Shown here: one piece after another, positions 15,644 through 23,456 of the stretch
How positions within the stretch are numbered: the stretch's first letter is position 1
Layout of the letters: every line of letters begins with the position of its first letter
Origin: Bremerella alba
GTDB taxonomy: Bacteria; Planctomycetota; Planctomycetia; Pirellulales; Pirellulaceae
DNA: 64,000 bases
Direction: 5' to 3'
NCBI RefSeq assembly: GCF_013618625.1
Contig: NZ_JABRWO010000002.1
Span: 248,001-312,000 of the forward strand
Position numbers and translations under genes: made by a program
The notes under the pieces: generated by a model
What the model was told of the DNA's origin: nothing
What the model saw: only the letters and a program-made list of their open reading frames with translations
The model's database searches: none

Positions 15644-16996
15644 ATGCGTTCCAACCAGAATCGTCGTAACTTCATGAAGCTGACGGCAGCCGCCGGTGCT
15701 GGCTTCTGGGCTGCTGCTGGCGTGCAGGCCCAAGATACGAAATCCCCCAATGAGAAGATCAACTTCGCCAGCATCGGTATCGGTGGTAAAGGTTCGAGCG
15801 ACTCGAATGATGCTGGCCGCGCTGGCAACATGGTAGCGATTGTTGACATCGATAAAGAACGTCTGGAACAAGCGGGTGCCCGCTTCCCCGGCGCAAAGAG
15901 CTACACCGATTACCGCGAAATGCTGACTGAAATGGGCGACAAGGTCGACGCCGTTACTGTCAGTACCCCAGACCACTCGCACGCTCCGGCTTCCGCCATG
16001 GCGATGAAGATGGGCAAGCATTGCTTCACGCAGAAGCCGCTGACCCACAGCATCTGGGAAGCACGTCGCCTGGGCGAAATCGCCAAGGAAAACAAAGTTG
16101 TTACTCAGATGGGTAACCAAGGTACTGCCGAACGCGGTGTTCGTCGTGCTGCGGAACTGATCCAAGGTGGCGCGATTGGCAATGTGAACGAAGTTCACGT
16201 TTGGACCAACCGCCCAGTGTGGCCGCAAGGTGTCGCCAAGCCAGAAACACAGCCAGTTCCTGAATCGCTTGATTGGGAAATGTTCATCGGTCCGGCTCCT
16301 TACCGTGAATACGCCGATGCTTATCACCCATTCAAATGGCGTGGTTGGTGGGACTTCGGTACCGGTGCTTTGGGCGACATGGCTTGCCATACGTTCAACA
16401 TGGCCTTCATGGGCTTGAACCTGCGTGACCCAATTTCGGTCGAAGCCGAATCGTCTGGTCACAACGGCCAAACCTATCCGAAGTGGTCGGTCATCAAGTT
16501 CGAGTTCCCAGAACTCGCTGGTCGTGCTCCGGTTACCATGTACTGGTACGACGGCGGCAAGCTGCCTTCCCCAGAACTGACCAAGGACCTGCCGCTGAGC
16601 AATAACAAGCTGTCCAGCAGTGGTAGCCTGTTGATTGGCGACGCCGGCAAGATCTACTCGCCAAACGATTACGGTGCCAAGTTCAACTTGCTACCCGAAG
16701 AAAAGTTCAAGGACTACGAAGGTCCAGAAGAATCGATTCCGCGTTCGCCGGGTCACTTCAAGGAATTCGTCGACGGCATCAATGGCGGTCCAGAGCCTAT
16801 GTCGAACTTCCCGAACTACGCTGGCCCACTTTCCGAAACCATCTTGCTGGGTAACCTGTCCGTCTGGACCACCGGCGAATCTGGCAAGGGTAAGGTCATC
16901 GAGTGGGATGCGAAGAACCTGGAAGCTAAGAACGCTCCGGAAGTCGCGGAAATCATCAAGCCGAAGTACCGCGAAGGTTGGGCTGACTTGATTTAG
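15644..16996 (+). CDS. Gfo/Idh/MocA family oxidoreductase, Tat-type signal
   Basis: This 450-residue NAD(P)-dependent oxidoreductase is probably exported. Residues 1-30 carry Asn-Arg-Arg-Asn-Phe-Met-Lys followed by an Ala/Gly-rich segment ending Gln-Ala-Gln, a twin-arginine-like signal. The Rossmann part has Gly-Ile-Gly-Gly-Lys-Gly near residue 45, and the Gfo/Idh signature Glu/Gln-Lys-Pro appears as Thr-Gln-Lys-Pro-Leu-Thr, with Gln replacing the usual Glu. The C-terminal domain contains the family Trp-Asp-Phe-Gly-Thr-Gly-Ala-Leu-Gly-Asp-Met-Ala-Cys-His block. Such enzymes act on sugars or inositols; the substrate is unknown. A strong ribosome-binding site (GAGGAG) precedes the ATG. Codon use is strikingly uniform (many GGT, AAG, CTG), which suggests high expression. 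A strong terminator follows. Confidence 0.92.
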   Translation: MRSNQNRRNFMKLTAAAGAGFWAAAGVQAQDTKSPNEKINFASIGIGGKGSSDSNDAGRAGNMVAIVDIDKERLEQAGARFPGAKSYTDYREMLTEMGDKVDAVTVSTPDHSHAPASAMAMKMGKHCFTQKPLTHSIWEARRLGEIAKENKVVTQMGNQGTAERGVRRAAELIQGGAIGNVNEVHVWTNRPVWPQGVAKPETQPVPESLDWEMFIGPAPYREYADAYHPFKWRGWWDFGTGALGDMACHTFNMAFMGLNLRDPISVEAESSGHNGQTYPKWSVIKFEFPELAGRAPVTMYWYDGGKLPSPELTKDLPLSNNKLSSSGSLLIGDAGKIYSPNDYGAKFNLLPEEKFKDYEGPEESIPRSPGHFKEFVDGINGGPEPMSNFPNYAGPLSETILLGNLSVWTTGESGKGKVIEWDAKNLEAKNAPEVAEIIKPKYREGWADLI

Positions 16997-17028
16997 TTCC
17001 GATCCGCGGAATGATTGTTGCAACGAGA

Positions 17029-17066
17029 AAAAGCGGAGCCGTCCCCACGATGGCTCCGCTTTCTTA
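17029..17066 (+). terminator. Rho-independent terminator after the oxidoreductase
   Basis: The stem AAGCGGAGCC / GGCTCCGCTT (17031-17040 and 17052-17061) has an 11-base loop and is followed by TCTTATG, with a run of A before the stem. It sits about 35 bp after the stop codon. Confidence 0.85.
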
Positions 17067-17181
17067 TGTACTGGTCGGAAGAATCTGACGAATCGTTTGC
17101 GGGATTTGTCCATGATCTTATATGATTGACATGCGATCGATAATTCGATCGACTCCCGCTTAATTCCTACCGAGTGACGCG

Positions 17182-17835
17182 ATGCCTTTACCCCCTTCCG
17201 CAACAAAGACGGTTTCCGACGCACAAAGTGCCGCGTCTCAAACCGAATCCGCCTTTGTGCATTACGACCGTATGCAAACGGCGGAAGAAGATGCGCTGCT
17301 TATCCAGGCATTGCAGTCCAACGATCGCGAAGCGCTGGGCACGTTTGTGCAGCGACAACAAGGGTTTGTCTTTGGCTACCTCCGCTCGCGGATGGTCGAC
17401 CCGACCGACGCTGACGACCTATGCCAGGAAGTCTTTCTGCGGTGCCTGGCCGGCAAAGTTCGCTTTCGCGGCGACGTGCCGGTGCGGCCTTGGCTGATAG
17501 GCGTGGCCCGCAACGTCCTACGCGAACACATTCGTCGCCACAAGCGCCGGAAGGAAGTCGAATGGACCGAGCTTTGCTTGGAACTTGACAGTTTGACCCA
17601 AGACGACAGTTCGGACTATCGCGTCGTGCACGGTTGGCTTCATGCGTGCATCGAGACACTCGGCAGTTCGGCCCACGAAGCGCTGAAAATGCATTACTTC
17701 GCACGGCTCAAGATGGCTCAGATTGCCGAAAAGATGCGGCGTAGCGAAGGGGCCGTCAAGCTACTCGTTTTCCGTGCTCGCCAGGCCCTCAAAGTGTGCG
17801 TCACACGAAAGTCGCAAAACGCCCCGGATGAATGA
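17182..17835 (+). CDS. ECF-family RNA polymerase sigma factor
   Basis: This 217-residue extracytoplasmic-function sigma factor has region 2 in residues about 45-110 (Phe-Gly-Tyr-Leu-Arg-Ser-Arg, Asp-Asp-Leu-Cys-Gln-Glu-Val-Phe, then Pro-Trp-Leu-Ile-Gly-Val-Ala-Arg-Asn) and region 4 near residues 150-205 (His-Glu-Ala-Leu-Lys-Met-His-Tyr-Phe, Ala-Gln-Ile-Ala-Glu-Lys-Met, then Glu-Gly-Ala-Val-Lys-Leu-Leu). The first 40 residues are polar and not conserved; a second ATG at 17272 would remove 30 of them. The stop codon overlaps the start of the next gene by eight bases, so the two are translationally coupled and the large membrane protein is the likely regulator or effector. No classical zinc anti-sigma gene is adjacent. 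Confidence 0.9.
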   Translation: MPLPPSATKTVSDAQSAASQTESAFVHYDRMQTAEEDALLIQALQSNDREALGTFVQRQQGFVFGYLRSRMVDPTDADDLCQEVFLRCLAGKVRFRGDVPVRPWLIGVARNVLREHIRRHKRRKEVEWTELCLELDSLTQDDSSDYRVVHGWLHACIETLGSSAHEALKMHYFARLKMAQIAEKMRRSEGAVKLLVFRARQALKVCVTRKSQNAPDE

Positions 17836-20800
17836 ACAAGACCTGATCGTACTCGTGCAAGAGAGCCCGATCGACGACCTAACCCTGGATCAGATTCGCC
17901 AACTCCGCGCTCAGCTGTCGGAATCACCCCAACTGCGCGATGCGCTGTCTGAACGTCTTCAGATGGATCACCATCTGGTCGACGCGTTAGGGGCCTCCGG
18001 CGACACGCCCGATCAGTTCGTGCAGAAGGTAATGCAGCGCAAGCAGCGTCAAAATGCTGGCTCGCGTTGGGTGTTTAGCCTGGCGATCGCCTTGCTGCTG
18101 GTCGCAGCCGTCGGCCTGGGTGTTTTCTATCAGCTTCAAGCAGGGGCATCTGCTACCGACATCGCAGCGACCGACGACTCGGAAACGCTCGACCATGCCC
18201 CGGCAGACGCCGAGAAGTCAGAGCGTCCTATCAAGCGCGAGCCCGAAGCTGCCCCAGATCCGAGCACATCCGATAAGCCTGAGGAAGTTCCCGCAACGGA
18301 CACCGTCGAAACGGAAGACCAGTCACGCGAGCCAGAAACGACCGAGCAAGACTTGCCGGAAGTCGAGCAAGCCCTCGTTCCCCGTGACGTGGCTCCTTTA
18401 ACGTTCGCCCATTTAACCTCCCTGCCGGAAGCCGATCGGCGCGATTCATTAACGCGATCGCAGTACGATTCGTGGCTGACCAAAGCTTCCGACAAACTTC
18501 CGGCAGAAATCCAAGAGTTTCGCGACGGTGATCGTCCGCAAACTAAAATGAAGGGCTGGTTTCGTCTGCGTGGGCAGCTTCCTTCGCAAGCGGCACTGCG
18601 GTTCGAGATGTCCGATATCCATCGTGTGCGGTTTCATTTCTACTGCGGCGACCAAGGGGTAAGCGTCGTCCGGCATCAGCACGATTATTCTCCTTGGTAT
18701 GCCTATGCAATGACCCCTGGCGACGATGGCATCCAACCGAAGAACCTGCGTCTGCAAGCCAACGACGGCTACCGCGAGCATCGCGGACCGGCACGGCACT
18801 ATCGCCCGGTAGCGTTCTATTACGACGACGCGACAAGTGAACTGGTCTTCTACCGCGGCGACGTGGAGGTGATTCGTACGCCGCTGCCGTCGGTGCCCGA
18901 TCGTATCTACATCGAGGGCGAATCGATCATTCGTCGGATGAACCTCTGGCCTTTGAAAGACCTGCCGCAGGGGCAAGCCGAGTACCCGCAGCAAGTCGCG
19001 ATCGAGCAAACCGCCGACCTGTCCTGGCAGTCGAAATTGGCCGAGCAGACCACCCTGGAAAAGAACCAGGATGGCACGCTTTCCCTAGTGAGCAACAACC
19101 CCAAGGACCATAGCTGGGCTTGTGTGCCGATTCCCGGTTATGGCATGCGGATGGTCGAACTTGAACTAACCGGCGTCGATCACTCGCACGGAGTCTTTTT
19201 GACGCAGCCAGCCAAGACGCCGGATGAAGGAAAGATGGCGGAGGCTCCGGCCCCGAAGGATGGCCTGGTCTTCAACCGGAATCGCAAGACGGATGAACTC
19301 TACGCGCGCTTTTCACACATCTGGGATTCCGGCCATCAGGTCGACCGCGATCCACTGGATCATCCGGCAACGCAGGTAGGCGACCATGTTTGGATTCGCC
19401 TACTCGCCGGTGGAGGCCAAGTCCGCGGCTGGATCAGTCTCGACGGCCAGCACTGGGCCTTGCTCTCTAGCGAAGACAACGACACCAAAGGGGTCTACAA
19501 CCACATTGGCATTTCCGCCGCTAAAGTCGAAGGAGATCACCGCCTTACGATTAAGAAGTTGGTCGTGCGCGAGCTTCCCGGGCTCACGGGTCTCTTTCCC
19601 CAACCGCACTGGGAAAAGGTCGAGCAAGTAACCTGGCAAGAGTTGGGCGAATCTCCCTATGCCGAAGAGCCATTTATCTTACCTGACGGATCGAAGCTGC
19701 CGGCCGACCTGGCAACGCGTTTGCGCCGTTATGGGTGCACCGGCGCATCGTACGAGCACATGACCGAACTATGCGAAGAGGCGATTCAAGCAGCCCCCAA
19801 CAACGCCCAAAAGCGGCAGGTCATTCAAGACATGCTGGCCCTGACCAGGACCTGGCCATTGGGACATAACGAGCGGCGATTCATGGGGTGGTGCGAAGAG
19901 CAGCTAGGCAAGCTCTTTGAAGAGCAGCTTCCCACCGCAGAGCGACAAAACTACGCTGCATTTCGTCGCGAACTGTTGAACCAGGCGTCGATCAATCGCG
20001 ATGCGATGGGATACTTTTCGCAAGAGCGTTTCAATGCCGAAATGCTGATGGCGATTGAACAGGGGCGCTGGAACGACATCCTCGACAACTGCGAAGCGAT
20101 GCGTCGATATTACCCGCACGATCCCCGCAAGCTGCGAAGCGAGTTCCCCATCATCAACTGGGCAGGCGGCATTGCCGTGCGTCATTCGGGCCGGGCCAAT
20201 CAAGCCGCCGATTACCTGACCGAAGGACGCTCGACCACGTTGCTGGTCGAAGACCTGAGCAAGGAAGCGTACAACATCAGTGCCGAACTCAACGCCGCGC
20301 TCGAAAGCGACGCCATCGCCGATGCTTGTCGCTTGATCACGCAAATTCCAGAGTCTGCCGCGGAAGGCCTGGCCCCTTCTGGCAGCGACCCCGATCACCT
20401 CTTCTCGGTGACGGCGGCCATTCAAATGGCCGTGCAAAATCACGAGGCCCTGCAAGATCAGATGGAGAAAGAGCACTCCGATCTGGCCCAATTGCGGGTG
20501 AACTCCGCGATTCAGCGCGGCGACCGCAAGATTGTCGAACTGGTGACACTGCAGTTCTTCGACACCCAGGCCGCCGCCGAAGCGCATCTGTGGTTGGGCG
20601 ATCAAGCCACATCGGCCGGCGACTTTGCCTCTTCGCTGCAGCACTACATTAAAGCGGCCCGCTCGGCTGACGGACCATTGAAGTCTAAGGTCGATGCCCG
20701 GCTGTTGATGCTGGGTCACATGCCGTCAGGGGATCAGGCCGAACCAACCGAGCCGATCTCGATTGGTTCGACGACCCTCACAGCCAGTTCCTTGATCGAC

Positions 20801-22084
20801 CAAACAGGCGTAATCCGCACAGCCCAGACAGCCCAGCAAGAGGTTGCCCGGACAGATGCTGCTCTAGGGGCCCATGCCAAGTGGCCAGAGATGGCTTCGA
20901 TCAACCCGACCGGCTTCACCCTGAAAGGATCGTGGGGGCGCGAATCAGGACGAGTTCCATCGGCCGTGAAAGAAACGAATTTCGATTGGCATGGGCAGGC
21001 CCTGGGCATGACGCTGTTAGGAGACCAAGCGTATATCTGCAATCGATTCGAGATCGCAAAGCTCGACCTGAAAAATAAAAAGGAAATCTGGACGCGATCG
21101 CAGCGTGATAAGGACCGTGGTAAAGCGCACGACTACCCTTACACGCGCTGCGTCCCTTTGATTGTTGGCGATATGGTGGTCACGCGGATGCTGCATGAGA
21201 AAGGGTTCGCCCTGTATGGATTCGATCGAGAATCGGGCGACCAACGTTGGGTGACCAATCTCGACGACCAGATGGTCTTGGCCACCGATCCAATTTCGGT
21301 ACAAGGCCGAGTCCTCATCGTTACGCTTCGCGAGGTCTCTCAGTCCACTTTTGCTGTGCGACTTTCGCGGGTTGATCTTACCACAGGCGAAATTCTCGAC
21401 AGTCATCCGCTGTTTCGCATTCGCGATACATGGTTCGACCGGGGCATTGGCAACGTCGTCGCCCATCGCGAGCAGCTCTTGATCGATCTGGGAGGAGCGT
21501 TGGCATCGTGTGATATCTCTGGCCATTTGCAGTGGGTCCGCAAGCAGTTGACCTTTCCGCAAAAGATCGACTCACGTTGGTCAGGTCAGCAGCTGAGCAA
21601 CATCGAGATTTTCGGAAACCAGGCCATTTCGTTCCATGCCGGTGCGCTTCGCCTGGAGTGCTTCGACGTGGCCACCGGTACGTTGCGCTGGACCATACCG
21701 GCCACCAACGTGCAATCCATTGAGTTATTGGACGACGAGACGCTGCTGGTCGAAGAGACCGACCGTTGGCTTCTCGTGTCGGAAGCGTCCGGTAAAGTGG
21801 CCTCGCAGATAGCAAAACCAGAGAATCTGCTATCGTGGCACCGAACGCAAGACGCGCTAATTGGCCTGACCTACCACAAGCCTGTCGAAAAAGATGGTAA
21901 AGCGACCCTTCAAGTGGTTCGTGTCGATGTTCTCTCTGGCGAAGTCCAGCCGCTTCAATCGACCGAAGTCGCAGGCAAGGAACTTCCGGCCGCTGGCCCC
22001 TTTTTCTATGGAGCGGAGAAGTGGTTCCTCTGGTTTCACGAGGACCAGAAAAAGGATGAACGTCAGGTGATGGTGGTCGAGTAG
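17828..22084 (+). CDS. Giant membrane-anchored protein coupled to the ECF sigma factor (DUF1581/DUF1583-like)
   Basis: This 1418-residue protein has an 80-residue cytoplasmic N-terminus with Leu-rich helices, resembling an anti-sigma segment without zinc ligands. One membrane helix (residues about 78-103) is followed by an 80-residue acidic linker rich in Glu, Pro and Thr. A long periplasmic region follows: a beta-rich middle (to about 620), an alpha-helical repeat-like part (about 640-970), and residues about 1050-1410 that look like a quinoprotein/PQQ-type beta-propeller with Leu-Asp-Leu-Lys-Asn-Lys-Lys-Glu-Ile-Trp and related Trp-docking turns. The architecture recalls planctomycete DUF1581/DUF1583 proteins that pair with ECF sigma genes; I assign that from memory, not a search. 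A role as a transmembrane sensor that controls the sigma factor is an inference. The ATG at 17828 is set by the eight-base overlap. Confidence 0.85.
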   Translation: MNEQDLIVLVQESPIDDLTLDQIRQLRAQLSESPQLRDALSERLQMDHHLVDALGASGDTPDQFVQKVMQRKQRQNAGSRWVFSLAIALLLVAAVGLGVFYQLQAGASATDIAATDDSETLDHAPADAEKSERPIKREPEAAPDPSTSDKPEEVPATDTVETEDQSREPETTEQDLPEVEQALVPRDVAPLTFAHLTSLPEADRRDSLTRSQYDSWLTKASDKLPAEIQEFRDGDRPQTKMKGWFRLRGQLPSQAALRFEMSDIHRVRFHFYCGDQGVSVVRHQHDYSPWYAYAMTPGDDGIQPKNLRLQANDGYREHRGPARHYRPVAFYYDDATSELVFYRGDVEVIRTPLPSVPDRIYIEGESIIRRMNLWPLKDLPQGQAEYPQQVAIEQTADLSWQSKLAEQTTLEKNQDGTLSLVSNNPKDHSWACVPIPGYGMRMVELELTGVDHSHGVFLTQPAKTPDEGKMAEAPAPKDGLVFNRNRKTDELYARFSHIWDSGHQVDRDPLDHPATQVGDHVWIRLLAGGGQVRGWISLDGQHWALLSSEDNDTKGVYNHIGISAAKVEGDHRLTIKKLVVRELPGLTGLFPQPHWEKVEQVTWQELGESPYAEEPFILPDGSKLPADLATRLRRYGCTGASYEHMTELCEEAIQAAPNNAQKRQVIQDMLALTRTWPLGHNERRFMGWCEEQLGKLFEEQLPTAERQNYAAFRRELLNQASINRDAMGYFSQERFNAEMLMAIEQGRWNDILDNCEAMRRYYPHDPRKLRSEFPIINWAGGIAVRHSGRANQAADYLTEGRSTTLLVEDLSKEAYNISAELNAALESDAIADACRLITQIPESAAEGLAPSGSDPDHLFSVTAAIQMAVQNHEALQDQMEKEHSDLAQLRVNSAIQRGDRKIVELVTLQFFDTQAAAEAHLWLGDQATSAGDFASSLQHYIKAARSADGPLKSKVDARLLMLGHMPSGDQAEPTEPISIGSTTLTASSLIDQTGVIRTAQTAQQEVARTDAALGAHAKWPEMASINPTGFTLKGSWGRESGRVPSAVKETNFDWHGQALGMTLLGDQAYICNRFEIAKLDLKNKKEIWTRSQRDKDRGKAHDYPYTRCVPLIVGDMVVTRMLHEKGFALYGFDRESGDQRWVTNLDDQMVLATDPISVQGRVLIVTLREVSQSTFAVRLSRVDLTTGEILDSHPLFRIRDTWFDRGIGNVVAHREQLLIDLGGALASCDISGHLQWVRKQLTFPQKIDSRWSGQQLSNIEIFGNQAISFHAGALRLECFDVATGTLRWTIPATNVQSIELLDDETLLVEETDRWLLVSEASGKVASQIAKPENLLSWHRTQDALIGLTYHKPVEKDGKATLQVVRVDVLSGEVQPLQSTEVAGKELPAAGPFFYGAEKWFLWFHEDQKKDERQVMVVE

Positions 22085-22278
22085 GCCTCAGCAGTTTAGC
22101 GATCATTCGAGGCGTTCCGCGGTAATTCTTCTGAAATTTGCTCACTCGGCGATTTTTCCTGAAACGATCCCTTTCCCTATGGCATAGCTAGTCAGAGATG
22201 ACGCTTAGCACGGCCAATTTCCCAACGGGTCGGCGAGCGCATGAAACTACTGGCGCACCCCTTTTCCTGGGCCAGGCT

Positions 22279-23421
22279 ATGTCCTTTTCCCGAATATTGA
22301 TCTTCTCGACCCTCTTAGTGCTCAGCGCTACCGGCGGTACGCGCGCCGTGGCTGAAGGAGAGTGGGAAGTCACTCCCGAAAGCCGTCAGGCACTCGAGCA
22401 GGGCCTGAATTGGCTTGCCGAAAACCAGGGCCCCAATGGGGACTGGGAATCGGACGATCTGGGCCTGGTGGGCATGGGGGCGCTTGCGTTTATGGCCGAC
22501 GGCCACGCCCCAGGCCGCGGCAAGTATGGTCAACCACTGGATCGAGCGATCAACAAAATCCTCTCCAGCCCCCGCCCTTCCGGCTTACTGAATATCGCCG
22601 ACGCGCAGCGCGACATGTATAACCACGGGCTCACAACGTTCGTTCTGGGGCAAGCCCACGGAATGACCCACGACACGCGGATTAATCCAGTACTAGATCG
22701 CGCGCTGAAACTGATTGCATTCACCCAGGCCGAAGATGGCGGCTGGGATTATCGCGCAGTCCGCCGAGACAATGGGCACGACCTGAGCCTGGCCGTGATG
22801 CAGGCCAAGGCCCTACGCAGCGCAATGGATACCGGCATCGAAGTTGCCCCCGAGGTGGTCGACCTGGCCATCGGTAGTGTACGCGAACACTACAGCCCCG
22901 AAGGCGTTTCTCGCGATGCGGCCGAAGCCGAACAGAAAAAGTACCCAGGGCAGTTCACTTACACGCGTCACGGCGGCAAGGCCTCGCTGGCCATGGCGGC
23001 CGCAGGGGTCGTTTGCCTGCAAGAGTTCGGCCAATACGATGACTGGCGAATCGCGAAAAACATGGAAGTCATTCACGCCGAGATTGCGAAGCTAAAAGAA
23101 AAGAAAAACAAGGGCAACGGGCGACTTCCCTTTGATGCCTATACCTTGTACTACGTCGGACAAGCACTGTATCAGACCGGTGGCGAGGATTGGAAGCGTT
23201 CTTACCCGACCCTCCGCGATGCGGTCATTGAATCGCAGTTCAATCGCCCCGAAGATCTGCGATATCATGGAATGTGGCACGCCGGTGCCCATGTCAACAA
23301 CATGCCTGGCGACTTATACGGTACGGCGGTTGGGTGCTTTATCCTGGCGATGCCCAATCGCTATCTGCCGATCCTGCAAGAAGGCCGTATCGAATCGTTC
23401 CAACAAGATGCCGGCCGCTAA
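22279..23421 (+). CDS. Secreted alpha/alpha-toroid protein (prenyltransferase/squalene-cyclase-like repeats)
   Basis: This 380-residue protein has a signal peptide (residues 1-25, ending Ala-Val-Ala). Helical repeats carry the Gln-x-x-x-Gly-x-Trp turn of the terpene-cyclase/prenyltransferase toroid: Asn-Gln-Gly-Pro-Asn-Gly-Asp-Trp near residue 55 and Thr-Gln-Ala-Glu-Asp-Gly-Gly-Trp-Asp-Tyr-Arg near residue 155. I see no Asp-x-Asp-Asp catalytic motif of squalene cyclases, so a binding or structural role is more likely than terpene synthesis. The frame is open to an ATG at 22198, but the signal peptide supports 22279. It begins the run of co-oriented genes to 35657, with 35 bp to the next gene, and so may act in the periplasm alongside the VWA proteins. 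Confidence 0.8.
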   Translation: MSFSRILIFSTLLVLSATGGTRAVAEGEWEVTPESRQALEQGLNWLAENQGPNGDWESDDLGLVGMGALAFMADGHAPGRGKYGQPLDRAINKILSSPRPSGLLNIADAQRDMYNHGLTTFVLGQAHGMTHDTRINPVLDRALKLIAFTQAEDGGWDYRAVRRDNGHDLSLAVMQAKALRSAMDTGIEVAPEVVDLAIGSVREHYSPEGVSRDAAEAEQKKYPGQFTYTRHGGKASLAMAAAGVVCLQEFGQYDDWRIAKNMEVIHAEIAKLKEKKNKGNGRLPFDAYTLYYVGQALYQTGGEDWKRSYPTLRDAVIESQFNRPEDLRYHGMWHAGAHVNNMPGDLYGTAVGCFILAMPNRYLPILQEGRIESFQQDAGR

Positions 23422-23456
23422 TCACTAAGTCACGTTAGCACAGACACCAAGAGTTC

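Noticed and set aside
15548-16471. A 307-codon minus-strand open frame opposite the Gfo/Idh/MocA gene
   Set aside because: It is antisense to the strongly coded oxidoreductase, with no motif and no ribosome-binding site.
22279-23421. Interpretation as a squalene/hopene cyclase
   Set aside because: The toroid turn motifs are present, but the protein is half the usual length, has a signal peptide and lacks the catalytic Asp-x-Asp-Asp motif.
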